From an uncultured Collinsella sp. (GTDB taxonomy: Bacteria > Actinomycetota > Coriobacteriia > Coriobacteriales > Coriobacteriaceae): a DNA stretch of 33,035 nucleotides. Location of the stretch: positions 1 to 33,035 of the forward strand of contig CABRIB010000009.1 of NCBI GenBank assembly GCA_902470915.1. The letters run 5' to 3'. The position numbers were made by a program, and so were the translations under genes. Shown one piece after another: positions 1 to 7,148 of the stretch. The notes under the pieces were generated by a model. That model ran no database searches. It saw only the letters and a program-made list of their open reading frames with translations, and had not been told where the DNA came from. Within the stretch, counting starts at the first letter, position 1. Each line of letters begins with the position of its first letter.

Positions 1-46
1 TACACAAGGAGTATCGTCGGCAGCGTCAGATGTGTATAAGAGACAG
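1..46 (+). other. Untrimmed Nextera i5-side sequencing adapter (not genomic)
   Basis: Bases 1-5 (TACAC) match the end of the Illumina P5 primer, 6-13 (AAGGAGTA) match a standard Nextera i5 index (S507 in my recollection), 14-27 are TCGTCGGCAGCGTC, and 28-46 are the Tn5 mosaic end AGATGTGTATAAGAGACAG. This is synthetic library sequence left on the contig. Genomic DNA begins at 47. Any ORF reading through it, such as peptides containing MCIRD or LSLIHI, is artefactual. Confidence 0.98.
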
Positions 47-709
47 GATGCAGCCGCTGATGATGTCGTCGCCGGACTTGGCGGGGCGGGGAACTGACTC
101 GCCCGTGAGTGCGGCGGTGTCGAGCTGTGTCTCGCCTTCGACGATGACGCCGTCGATAGGCACGCGCTCGCCGGGCTTGACGACGATGACGGTGCCCACG
201 GCGATGTCATCGGGGAAGACCTGCTCGAATGTGCCGTCGGGTTGCTCGACGTTGGCGTAGTCGGGCGCGATGTCCATCATGGCGCTGATCGACTTGCGGC
301 TCTTGCCCACGGCGTATGCCTGGAACAGCTCGCCGACCTGGTAGAACAGCATGACGGCGGCGCCTTCGGCCATGTGCGGGTCGGTGTCGGGGAAGAGCAC
401 CATGGCAAATGCGCCGATGGTCGCGACTGCCATAAGGAAACTCTCGTCGAAGGCCTTGCCGCGGCGAATGTTATTGAATGCCTTTTGCAGTACGTCGTAT
501 CCGGCAATCAAAAAAGGCACGAGGAACAGTGCGAAGCTGGCGTAGATGTCGCCCGGGGTGCCGAATGCGGCAGTGAGGGTGCCGAGCTCATCGAGGGCGT
601 ACACCACGGCAAAAATGCCCAGTGCTACCAGGATGCGGTTGCGTTTATGCTCAAGGGACTCTTTTTTCTTGCGCTTCTTCTTTTTCTTCTTGGGGTCGGC
701 GGTGGCCAT
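47..709 (-). CDS. Heavy-metal (Zn/Cd/Co-type) P1B ATPase, 3'-truncated by contig end
   Basis: This is the N-terminal 221 residues of a heavy-metal translocating P-type ATPase that would pump Zn2+/Cd2+-like ions out across the membrane. A very lysine-rich start (residues 7-16) is followed by hydrophobic segments near 26-46, 56-76, 90-106 and 114-134. The actuator domain follows, with the TGES phosphatase motif at 202-205. The CPC metal site and the DKTGT phosphorylation site lie beyond the contig end, so metal specificity cannot be read. There is no N-terminal HMA domain; a free HMA protein is encoded just upstream. The start at 709 was chosen for a GGGAGG ribosome site 8 bases upstream; longer in-frame starts have none. 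The 734-751 operator in front and the ArsR gene upstream imply metal-induced expression. Residues after Ile221 come from adapter. Confidence 0.9.
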
Positions 710-733
710 GACTCGTATCCTCCCATTTGAATG

Positions 734-751
734 TATGAACACTCGCTCATA
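734..751 (-). promoter_or_regulatory. ArsR-type operator palindrome upstream of the P-type ATPase
   Basis: TATGA and TCATA form a perfect inverted repeat separated by 8 bases, 25 bases upstream of the ATPase start. The layout, TATGA-N8-TCATA, is the same as in the two sites upstream of the ArsR gene (1472-1491 and 1507-1526). SmtB/CadC repressors are known to bind AT-rich ATGAA/TTCAT-like palindromes of this kind. An imperfect-terminator hairpin (8-bp stem, 766-788) lies between the HMA gene and this site, so the ATPase may be transcribed partly from its own regulated promoter. I could not identify clear -35/-10 hexamers here. Confidence 0.65.
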
Positions 752-809
752 TAATTTCGCGAGCAAAGGCCGCGGCAAGCGCGGCCTTGCGGGTTGGCGT
801 AAACCTGGG

Positions 810-1028
810 CTAGAGAATGATCTCGCAGTCCGGCTCGGCGTCGGCGGTGAACTCCACAACGCGGTCGAGGACCTCGTCGAACTCGGCTTCATCGGCCTCG
901 AGCGTCAGCTTCTGGGTCATAAAGTTGACCGAAACGGATTTGACGCCCTCGAGCTTGGCCAGCTCGTCCTGAAGCTCACGCGCGCAGTTGGCGCAGTCGA
1001 TCTCGTCGAGCTTGTACTGCTTTTTCAT
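810..1028 (-). CDS. Stand-alone heavy-metal-associated (HMA) domain protein
   Basis: This 72-residue protein is a single HMA fold with the metal-binding pair Cys12-x-x-Cys15 in the loop after beta-strand 1 (context DCANCA) and a later V-x-V-N-F strand typical of the family. Family members carry soft metal ions in the cytosol or act as detached N-terminal domains of P1B ATPases. The neighbouring ATPase lacks its own HMA domain, so this protein probably supplies metal to it. It lies 63 bases after the ArsR gene in the same orientation, consistent with an operon. A GGAAAGGAACC ribosome site precedes the ATG. A small hairpin without a real T tract follows the stop (766-788). Whether the cargo is zinc, cadmium or copper cannot be told from the sequence. 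Confidence 0.88.
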   Translation of the reverse strand: MKKQYKLDEIDCANCARELQDELAKLEGVKSVSVNFMTQKLTLEADEAEFDEVLDRVVEFTADAEPDCEIIL

Positions 1029-1091
1029 GGTGGGTTCCTTTCCCCGTTTTTGCGGCTTGGGTGCAGGCCGCGCTGGTACCGTGGTTGGTTG

Positions 1092-1457
1092 CTATTCGCA
1101 GATGTGGCTCATGCCTTGGTTGAGCATGGTGTAGACGTGGTCGTCGGCGAGCGAGTATAGGATATTGCGCCCGTCGCGCCGGAATTTAACCAGGTGCGAC
1201 TGCTTGAGTGTGCGCAGCTGGTGCGACACCGCGGACTGCGAGGTTTCGGTCGCTTCGGCGATGTCCGCCACGCAGAGCTCGCGGCCCATGAGGGCATAGA
1301 GGATCTTGATGCGCGTGGTGTCGCTGAAGACCTTGAACAGGTCGGCGAGGTCGTAGAGAAGTTCCTCGTCGGGAAGGTCCTCGGGCGAGCAGGTGGTGGG
1401 AATCGCGGGTTCGGTGGCCTCGATGTCGGGTTTCGTTTCATCAACGCGGATGCTCAT
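1092..1457 (-). CDS. ArsR/SmtB-family metal-sensing repressor (CadC/ZiaR-like)
   Basis: A 121-residue winged-helix repressor predicted to bind DNA without metal and release it when Zn/Cd/Pb-type ions bind. The helix-turn-helix is around residues 58-90, including SQSAVSHQLRTLK. The alpha-3 motif ELCVAD carries Cys62 and Asp65, as in SmtB and CadC. The C-terminal helix has the complete alpha-5 zinc site in the SmtB spacing: Asp105, His107, His118, Glu121. An N-terminal Cys23 could contribute to an alpha-3N site, which would favour Cd/Pb, but only one such Cys is present. The start has an AAAGGA ribosome site. Upstream lie a strong promoter with an embedded operator and a second operator in the leader, so the gene is almost certainly autoregulated with the HMA and ATPase genes. 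Confidence 0.93.
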   Translation of the reverse strand: MSIRVDETKPDIEATEPAIPTTCSPEDLPDEELLYDLADLFKVFSDTTRIKILYALMGRELCVADIAEATETSQSAVSHQLRTLKQSHLVKFRRDGRNILYSLADDHVYTMLNQGMSHICE

Positions 1458-1471
1458 TGCAATATCCTTTC

Positions 1472-1491
1472 ATATGAACATGCGCTCATAT
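1472..1491 (-). promoter_or_regulatory. Second ArsR operator in the arsR leader
   Basis: ATATGA and TCATAT form a perfect 6-bp inverted repeat with 8 bases between, spanning the expected start of the transcript and ending just before the ArsR ribosome site. Its centre is 35 bases from the centre of the promoter operator (1507-1526). The shared pattern ATATGA-N8-TCATAT supports binding of one dimeric regulator. Confidence 0.65.
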
Positions 1492-1503
1492 AACTTGCTT
1501 CCG

Positions 1504-1531
1504 ATTATATGAGTGTATGTTCATATGTCAA
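1504..1531 (-). promoter_or_regulatory. Near-consensus sigma70 promoter for arsR operon with embedded operator
   Basis: On the minus strand TTGACA (1531-1526) and TATAAT (1509-1504) are both perfect consensus hexamers, separated by 16 bases. The spacer is almost entirely the operator palindrome ATATGA-N8-TCATAT (1507-1526), which overlaps the ends of both hexamers. A bound repressor would block RNA polymerase directly. Transcription would start near 1497, about 40 bases before the ArsR start codon. Confidence 0.85.
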
Positions 1532-1876
1532 TGACGTTCAGGTAATTCGTTGCACAAAATGATGGGGAATAGTGGACGAGATCCCGGAGTGAGCGGTTTT
1601 GATAGCCGATGCCGGGGTGGGTACCCCTGAGCCGTGCAAAAATTGGAGTATTCTGCAACGATAGGGGGTCCGTTAATTTATTGCAGGCCATATAATGCAG
1701 TTCAAGAGTTATCTTAGGGTGTTAATCCGATGAGTTCTTCCTCAAATGCTGCCTAACGCTCTCACGCAAGAGTGATTTCGCTTCACATTTGGATCCACTC
1801 GAGGGTGATAGACACCCGGCTCTGCTGAATACTCGCAATTTTGCACGTCGCTAGGGTACCCACCTTGTTAGCCGGC
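1532..1876. other. Intergenic stretch, no gene recognised
   Basis: About 345 bases between the arsR promoter and the end of the DUF559-like gene. A TATAAT at 1691-1696 on the plus strand has no convincing -35 and no gene downstream. I see no ORF with a ribosome site, no tRNA and no strong terminator. Base composition is more AT-rich than the flanking genes. Confidence 0.5.
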
Positions 1877-3067
1877 CTAGTTTCCGGCACCGAAGATCCT
1901 GCCCTCGGGCGCGAGGCTGCTTGTTTGGGCAAATGATGGGCTGTCGGATTCGACTGTCTGCATGTCATCGATTGCCGGAACTTCATTAATTGTCGGGTCA
2001 TCCAGCGTGATGCCTTCGAGTGTTGCTTTTTCGAGGTCGATTCGTTGACGATCTTCGGAATCCTGGCGGAGCTGCTTCTGAATTCGCTTTTTCTCTTCTA
2101 TAAGCCTTCTGAGTACAAACTGTCTCAGGTCCTCTTGCATGATTTGAAAGTCTTTTGGCAGACGCGAGGGGCGTACGCCCTCTTTCCGCTGGATTGCTTC
2201 CATGACCCTAACAAAAGAGCTGGCATGCATAAAGGAATAACGGCTGACGGTGATGATTCCGTACCCCATGGACGCAAGTGCATTCTTGCGCTCCTCATCG
2301 ATGGCGCGGTCTTCTTCCGCGTCATGATAAAAACCGTTGTATTCAATGTCTGTGCGAGATTTCTTTAGATACGCATCCATAAAGAACTTTTTGCGTCTCG
2401 TGAGATTCTTTGCGGCAGTGGTGACCTGCACCTCGTAATCGGTCTCAATTCCCTTAATACCAAGCCCTCCTTCGCTTTTGGGCAGCGTTAACATCATGAC
2501 AAAGGCTGTTTCCATAGGAGACCGGCATCCGTCGCGCACACATTGGATCGCCTTTCGGGCAAGGGCCAGACCGTCGCATCTGGTAATGGAATTAAAGAAC
2601 TGCTTTAACCTCTCGGTCGAGGTGAGCGCGAAACGCTCGGTATAGGAGGTGGAAGAGTCGGTTCCAAGGGAATAAGCGCCGCACAGTTCAAAGTAGTACT
2701 CCACTAGTTCGCGAAAAGAAAGATAGGTGGCGGCCTGAAGTGCGCAAAGCTCAACGCCAACAATGAAGATGCCATCTTTGAGCTCTATAAAGCGTGAGTT
2801 CGAGAATCGTTTTGAAGAAACGTGGCATTGACAGTTCATTGCATAGCGCGCATTCCTGCGATCAAACACCATCACCTCGAGGGAATCATTTGTGTCGAGG
2901 GAAACATCATGTTTGGTGAGCCATTCTGCGGCTGCGTCAAGGAACGTTCCGGTGGGACATGATCCGTAAATCGCGGCAGGGCTACAGGACTCGATGCCTT
3001 TCGCAGACACCGAATGCGCGGCCTGGTAGACCGCTTTTGCAGTGGTATGTGACAATACGATACTCAT
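1877..3067 (-). CDS. Orphan protein with C-terminal DUF559/Vsr-like nuclease fold
   Basis: A 396-residue cytosolic protein. Residues 183-280 resemble DUF559/Vsr-type PD-(D/E)XK nucleases: Glu186 (SPMET), Asp231 (FFMDAY), Glu242 followed by Tyr-Asn-Gly, and then a charged helix and the GYGIITVSRYSF strand. In relatives the third motif usually reads E-x-D-G, so Asn244 is a deviation. The N-terminal half has an AIYGSCPTGTFLDAAAEWL segment that recalls the start of AbiEi-type proteins (weak). The last 80 residues are a charged helix followed by a disordered acidic tail. The coding region is visibly less GC-rich than its neighbours, stands alone, and has no clear ribosome site (GATATATATC abuts the ATG), which suggests horizontal transfer. 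Activity and target are unknown; a toxin or antitoxin-related or DNA-repair role is only speculation. Confidence 0.6.
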   Translation of the reverse strand: MSIVLSHTTAKAVYQAAHSVSAKGIESCSPAAIYGSCPTGTFLDAAAEWLTKHDVSLDTNDSLEVMVFDRRNARYAMNCQCHVSSKRFSNSRFIELKDGIFIVGVELCALQAATYLSFRELVEYYFELCGAYSLGTDSSTSYTERFALTSTERLKQFFNSITRCDGLALARKAIQCVRDGCRSPMETAFVMMLTLPKSEGGLGIKGIETDYEVQVTTAAKNLTRRKKFFMDAYLKKSRTDIEYNGFYHDAEEDRAIDEERKNALASMGYGIITVSRYSFMHASSFVRVMEAIQRKEGVRPSRLPKDFQIMQEDLRQFVLRRLIEEKKRIQKQLRQDSEDRQRIDLEKATLEGITLDDPTINEVPAIDDMQTVESDSPSFAQTSSLAPEGRIFGAGN

Positions 3068-3418
3068 GATATATATCGTGTCAGCTAATGCCGTGTTGAC
3101 GGCGCTGAGTGGAAAAGCCGTTTTAGAGGTCTAACCAAATGCTGTCCAAAAGCTTGACGCAATTATGAGTTGGTATGCCCTAAATAAAAGTTTTCGCAGC
3201 TTAGCTATAGCATATAAATACTCAATTGCCGCACATTTGATATCGACGCATCACCATCCGACAACGAATTACGTGTCGGGAATTGGTCGAAATCGTTCAA
3301 AATGAGGGTTCAGAATTTGTGATGGCAGATCTATCTGTGGAACGTAGGGCGGCCCCGCTGCGGGGTTTCCCGCTGCGAGACCGCTCGTGATCTACGCCGG
3401 AGTTTGGCGTAGACGTTT
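3068..3418. other. Intergenic stretch with two hairpins, no gene recognised
   Basis: The AT-rich half next to the DUF559-like gene (3068-3300) probably holds its promoter, but no clear hexamers are visible. At 3353-3365 CCCC/GGGG forms a tight hairpin followed by only three T on the plus strand. At 3391-3413 TCTACGCC and GGCGTAGA form a perfect 8-bp stem with a 7-base loop, 5 bases past the exonuclease stop codon; it may end that transcript, although no T tract follows. Confidence 0.5.
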
Positions 3419-4387
3419 CTACTTGGCAAACAGGTTCTTGAGGTTGAACTCGGCTTGGACGGTGCGAAGCATGAGGTCGGTGTCGTCGAGGCCCAGGTGC
3501 TGCTCGTTGGCGTCGGCGGCGAGGGTGCCACGGCGGCGCGCCCAGTTCTCGAGCGCGGCGGGCGCGGACTCGCGGGGGAGCGAGCGGACGTCGGCATCCA
3601 GGCTGCGGCAGATCTGGCGCGAGTCGATGACGATGATCTTGCCGGCGCGGCGTGCCTCGGCGTAACCGTCCAGGTGGATCTTGAACCAACTGTCTTCGAA
3701 CGCGGCGTTATGCGCCATGTACGGGTACTTCTTCATAAGTTTGAGCAGCTGCTTCTGCAGTTCCTTGTTCTCGCGGAATGGTTTTTTGCCGTCGATGTCG
3801 TCCCAGGTAATGTGATGGATGTTCGATAGCGGCACATCCTCGCCGCGGTAGATGTCGGGCAGGCCGCAGTAGTGTGCCTCGGCGTCATGCGGGACGGCGT
3901 CGCTGGTGAGCTCCATGATCTCCCAACCCACATTGATGATATAACCGCGCTCGGGTGCACGGCCGGTGGTCTCGATGTCGATACCGAGCACGGTGCCCTG
4001 GATGGGCTTGCGGGCGTAGGCCACGCCGAGCGCGTCGCGGTCGCCGCGGATTTCGCGCATAACGGACGCGGCGGTGCGCTTTTGCATCTTGCCGATGGCG
4101 GCGCAGGTGTCGGCATCGGACAGGCCGCGCGAAAGCGTCGCGGGCGTCACGTTGCGCAGGCGTGCCTCGCCAATCTGGTCGCACAGGTCGCGGTTGCGGT
4201 CGGCCAGGTCGCGCACGGTGGCAAAGTCGAAGCTGGGGTCGCCCTCGGCGGTAAAGTACTCGGTTTCGAGCACCTTAAGGGCCTCCTCGCCCTTCTGGCG
4301 CTCGGATTCCATGGCGCCGTGATCGCCATAGATAAACATGGGAATAAACGGCTGGCGCTCGTATTCGAGTGCTTGTGAAACGTTCAT
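3419..4387 (-). CDS. DEDDh 3'-5' exonuclease (DnaQ/RNase T-like)
   Basis: A 322-residue protein with a DnaQ-fold exonuclease domain in its C-terminal two thirds. Motif I is GIDIETTG (Asp137, Glu139), motif II is HNAAFEDSWF (Asp232) and motif III is His297-x4-Asp302, the full DEDDh set of metal-dependent 3'-5' exonucleases. The first 130 residues are a helical, charged extension rich in Arg, Glu and Asp that I do not recognise; it includes several repeats of short helices and may bind nucleic acid. The start has an AAGGAG ribosome site. The gene stands alone, diverging from the metal exporter at 4560. The substrate (DNA proofreading, RNA trimming or repair) cannot be inferred. Confidence 0.85.
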   Translation of the reverse strand: MNVSQALEYERQPFIPMFIYGDHGAMESERQKGEEALKVLETEYFTAEGDPSFDFATVRDLADRNRDLCDQIGEARLRNVTPATLSRGLSDADTCAAIGKMQKRTAASVMREIRGDRDALGVAYARKPIQGTVLGIDIETTGRAPERGYIINVGWEIMELTSDAVPHDAEAHYCGLPDIYRGEDVPLSNIHHITWDDIDGKKPFRENKELQKQLLKLMKKYPYMAHNAAFEDSWFKIHLDGYAEARRAGKIIVIDSRQICRSLDADVRSLPRESAPAALENWARRRGTLAADANEQHLGLDDTDLMLRTVQAEFNLKNLFAK

Positions 4388-4469
4388 ATAACTGCTCCTT
4401 GGACGGGCCGCACCGCGCGGCTCGGGTTCATTGAGATGTGGCGAGATGATAGTTTACCATGGGCAACTA

Positions 4470-4497
4470 TTGGCATCGCGCCTAGGACAACTACAAT
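4470..4497 (+). promoter_or_regulatory. Promoter of the ArsP_2-type exporter
   Basis: TTGGCA (4470-4475) and TACAAT (4492-4497), each 5 of 6 to consensus, are separated by 16 bases. The expected start is near 4504, giving a leader of about 55 bases before the ATG at 4560. Confidence 0.6.
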
Positions 4498-4527
4498 ACC
4501 CTAGTTGACCGCTAGGACTTTTACAAT
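4482..4527 (+). repeat. Direct repeat in the exporter promoter, candidate regulator site
   Basis: CTAGGACAACTACAAT (4482-4497) and CTAGGACTTTTACAAT (4512-4527) are 16-base direct repeats, identical at 13 positions and exactly 30 bases apart. That is close to three helical turns, which would place two proteins on one DNA face. The first copy contains the -10 hexamer and the second lies downstream of the start. The regulator is unknown. Confidence 0.5.
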
Positions 4528-4559
4528 GCTGCCGAAAGACATGAAAGGTTCCATCCGTC

Positions 4560-5660
4560 ATGGATTTGCTGATTGATATTCTGCTCGACGCCGGCAAGGA
4601 CACGCTCTCGCTGGCGCCGTTTTTGTTGGTGACGTATCTTGCTCTCGAGACACTTGAGCACGTTGCGGGCGACCGCGTCAACGGCGCTATCAAGCGCGCC
4701 GGCGCTGCGGGTCCCGTGGCTGGCTCGCTGCTGGGCATTGTGCCGCAGTGCGGATTTTCGGCCATGGCAGCAACGCTGTACGCCGGCCGTGTCGTGACGC
4801 TGGGCACGCTGGTCGCCGTGTTCCTCTCTACCTCCGATGAGATGCTGCCGCTGTTGCTCGCCGAGCAGGTGCCCGTGCAGACCATGGCGATGCTTTTGGC
4901 TTCGAAGGCACTGATCGCGCTGGTCACGGGCTTTATCGTGGACGCGGCTATCCGCGGCCTTCGTCGTAATGCCCGCGCGCATGCGGCGATTCGCCGTACC
5001 GTGCTGGGGACCGCTGCCAATCCGGCTCATGTGAACTGCGCGCACGACGACCATACCGGGGGCGACATCATTGATGAAGTGGCCGAGGCGGGCGTGAGCG
5101 CCGACCACATCCACGAGTTGTGCGAGCGCGACCATTGCGGTTGCGATGATGATGAAGATGAACACGAGCGCGACCACGGACACAGCCATGACCACGGTCA
5201 CGCAAGCGAGCATGAGCACCACCACGGCCATGGGCACGACCACGGTCACTCCCACGAAGGTGCGCCCGTCCTGTCGATTATCCGCAGCGCGATCTCGCAC
5301 ACCGTGCAGGTTTCGGTTTTTATTTTCCTGGTGACGCTGATTCTAGTTGCCGTGCTCGAGACCTTCGGAGAGTCCGCGATCGAGCAGTTCCTGCGTGGCA
5401 ACGAGACGCTCGCCGTCTTGGGCTCGGCACTCGTCGGCCTGATCCCCAACTGCTCGGCCAGCGTGGTCATTACGCAGCTGTACCTGGAGGGCGCGCTACA
5501 GCTGGCGCCGATGCTCGCCGGTACGCTCATTTCCGCCGGCGTGGGCTATCTTGTCCTGTTCCGCACCAACCGCAGCGCTCGTGAAAACGCCGTGTTCCTG
5601 GTCATGATGTACGTCATCGGCGCCGGCTGGGGCCTTATCCTATCCGCCTTCGGCCTCTAA
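4560..5660 (+). CDS. ArsP_2-type putative metal/arsenic exporter with His-rich loop
   Basis: A 366-residue inner-membrane protein of the PF11449-type family (annotated variously as arsenic efflux or putative manganese transporter). It is an internal duplication: hydrophobic halves at about 5-135 and 245-366, each with a matching signature, GIVPQCGFSAMAATLY near 59-74 and GLIPNCSASVVITQLY near 293-308, with a conserved Pro-x-Cys. Between them lies a cytosolic or periplasmic loop (about 158-233) extremely rich in His and Asp, including runs of H-x-H, plus Cys188, Cys193 and Cys195, a likely metal reservoir or sensor. It has its own promoter and ends in a strong terminator. Its substrate (Mn, Zn, arsenite or other) is not settled for the family. 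The separate metal cluster at 0-1.5 kb suggests a metal-handling neighbourhood. Confidence 0.8.
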   Translation: MDLLIDILLDAGKDTLSLAPFLLVTYLALETLEHVAGDRVNGAIKRAGAAGPVAGSLLGIVPQCGFSAMAATLYAGRVVTLGTLVAVFLSTSDEMLPLLLAEQVPVQTMAMLLASKALIALVTGFIVDAAIRGLRRNARAHAAIRRTVLGTAANPAHVNCAHDDHTGGDIIDEVAEAGVSADHIHELCERDHCGCDDDEDEHERDHGHSHDHGHASEHEHHHGHGHDHGHSHEGAPVLSIIRSAISHTVQVSVFIFLVTLILVAVLETFGESAIEQFLRGNETLAVLGSALVGLIPNCSASVVITQLYLEGALQLAPMLAGTLISAGVGYLVLFRTNRSARENAVFLVMMYVIGAGWGLILSAFGL

Positions 5661-5668
5661 GTAGGCTT

Positions 5669-5746
5669 AAAAAATGGGCTTCAAATAGCCATGCTCGGCG
5701 CCTGCGCAATGCGGCGACGCATGGCATTTTGAAGCCCATTTTTTTT
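5669..5746. terminator. Bidirectional Rho-independent terminator
   Basis: AAAAAATGGGCTTCAAA (5669-5685) pairs with TTTTGAAGCCCATTTTTT (5727-5744), giving a stem of about 16 bp around a structured 40-base loop, with T8 on the plus strand and A6 on the left, so it can work on both strands. It separates the convergent exporter and YaiI genes. Confidence 0.88.
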
Positions 5747-5780
5747 GTTGAGCCATGGATTCCGAGCGCTCACACCGCTC

Positions 5781-5825
5781 AAAACAAAAAGGTAGATTTC
5801 CGGGCATGTCCCGAAAATCTACCTT
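5781..5825 (-). terminator. Terminator of the hdeD-yaiI transcript
   Basis: On the minus strand AAGGTAGATTTTCGGG pairs with CCGGAAATCTACCTT around a CATG-type loop (5789-5825), followed by TTTTTGTTTT (5790-5781). The stem starts 3 bases after the YaiI stop codon. Confidence 0.88.
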
Positions 5826-5827
5826 GG

Positions 5828-6310
5828 TTAGCGCAGCAGCTCGGTGAGGTTGCGCTTAAAGCGGGCCCGGTCTTCGCTGGTAAATGCCGCCGGACCGCGA
5901 GCGCGACCGCCGGCGCGGCGCACCTTCTTTTCCTCGTGGCGAATAAACAGTTGCATGTCGATGGTCGCCTTATCGTAGACGCGCCCGCGTACGCCGATGG
6001 CGGCGGCATCGCGCCCGAGCACCATGCTCGCCAAGCCAATGTCCTGCGTCACGACTACGTCGCCCGCCTGCAGGCGTTCGACAATGGCAAAGTCGGCGCT
6101 GTCGGCGCCCACGCTCACATCGAGCGTCGTGACCCAAAATCCGCGTCGCGCATGCTCGACGTCGCGCGGATCGTCGCGGCGAATGTGGCGTTCCAGGTTC
6201 TGTGTGCTGTTGCCGGCGATAACGACGGCGACGCCCGCCCGCCGCGCGCAGTCAATCGACTCGCGCGTGACCGGGCAGGCGTCTGCATCAATAAAGAGCG
6301 TTCGCGGCAT
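5828..6310 (-). CDS. YaiI/YqxD family protein (UPF0178, DUF188)
   Basis: A 160-residue soluble protein that matches the UPF0178 family along its whole length: FIDADACPVT at 6-15, GNSTQ at 33-37, GADSADFAIVERLQAGDVVVTQDIGLA at 68-94, and the C-terminal GPAAFTSEDRARF segment. The acidic clusters (Asp8, Asp10, Asp70, Asp73, Asp89) are those of a PIN/NYN-like fold, so a nuclease role is often suspected, but the function is not established. The ATG follows the stop codon of the HdeD-like gene directly (TAG-ATG), so translation is probably coupled. Confidence 0.9.
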   Translation of the reverse strand: MPRTLFIDADACPVTRESIDCARRAGVAVVIAGNSTQNLERHIRRDDPRDVEHARRGFWVTTLDVSVGADSADFAIVERLQAGDVVVTQDIGLASMVLGRDAAAIGVRGRVYDKATIDMQLFIRHEEKKVRRAGGRARGPAAFTSEDRARFKRNLTELLR

Positions 6311-6913
6311 CTAGTGCACCAGTTTGCCAAATTGAATAGCGCGAACAATCAGCGTTACGCCAAACACCAGCAGTGCGGCGCCGCTAAAGATGACGAGCAT
6401 CTTGGCCGACCACAGCGGATAGATAAACACGAACATGCCGGCGATGATGGAGAGCGCGCCGCTCAGGATGGCGAGGGCACGGTTGGACGAAAGCTCGGAC
6501 TCCAGAATGGACATGACACCTTCGACGATCCAGCCAAAGCCGGCCACGATAACCACCATCGTGGTGAGCGTCGCGGTCGAGAAGGCCTGGTTGCGCAGGA
6601 TTATGACGCCGCCCAAGATAATGAGTAGGTTGGAGATGATGCTCGTCACGCGCCAGCCGGTGGGCAGCAGTGGCTCGAAAACAGCGGTAAACAGCCTGAT
6701 CGCGGCCGTGATCACAAAGTAGAAGCCCAAGACGGTCGTTAGGAAGACGAGGGACTTGGCGGGCGCAAACAGCAGTGCGATGCCGGCGACGAGCGCCAAG
6801 ACGCCCGTGATGGCGTAAATCCAGCGTACGGCCTTGACGGCTTTGCCCGCCATGCTTTTCTCGTCAAATCCAAACTGGCTCGATTTTTGGTCATCGTTCT
6901 TAAAGATGCCCAT
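6311..6913 (-). CDS. HdeD-family (DUF308) membrane protein
   Basis: A 200-residue protein with about six transmembrane helices (starting near residues 32, 57, 84, 108, 147 and 170) in three similar pairs, as in HdeD/DUF308 proteins; the first 28 residues are polar. E. coli HdeD is tied to acid resistance at high cell density, but most relatives are uncharacterised. The start at 6913 (MGIFKND) was chosen over an upstream ATG at 6949 because AAAGGAG lies 6 bases in front of it. It is the first gene of a two-gene unit with the YaiI gene. Confidence 0.85.
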   Translation of the reverse strand: MGIFKNDDQKSSQFGFDEKSMAGKAVKAVRWIYAITGVLALVAGIALLFAPAKSLVFLTTVLGFYFVITAAIRLFTAVFEPLLPTGWRVTSIISNLLIILGGVIILRNQAFSTATLTTMVVIVAGFGWIVEGVMSILESELSSNRALAILSGALSIIAGMFVFIYPLWSAKMLVIFSGAALLVFGVTLIVRAIQFGKLVH

Positions 6914-7148
6914 AATGTCTCCTTTCCGTGCGGCGTAAGCCTTGATCATTACAACCAGTATCGCCTAAAGGCGCTGGCGTATGGGTCGGGGAGGGCGAAA
7001 CGTAACCCAAAGGCCCCGAATTGTTTCCGTTGTTCCCCACGTCGCGATTTTCTATTCAACAGGTGTAGAACATTGCAGCCCTGTTCGTTATTGCCTACGT
7101 TTTAGGTTAGATTTTCCTAAGAACAATTGCCCGAAATTGGGGGTCCCT

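Noticed and set aside
30..260. 76-codon plus-strand ORF beginning MCIRDR
   Set aside because: The start lies in the Nextera adapter and the rest is antisense to the P-type ATPase.
3353..3368. CCCC/GGGG hairpin as a terminator
   Set aside because: The loop is very tight and only three T follow; no plus-strand gene ends here.
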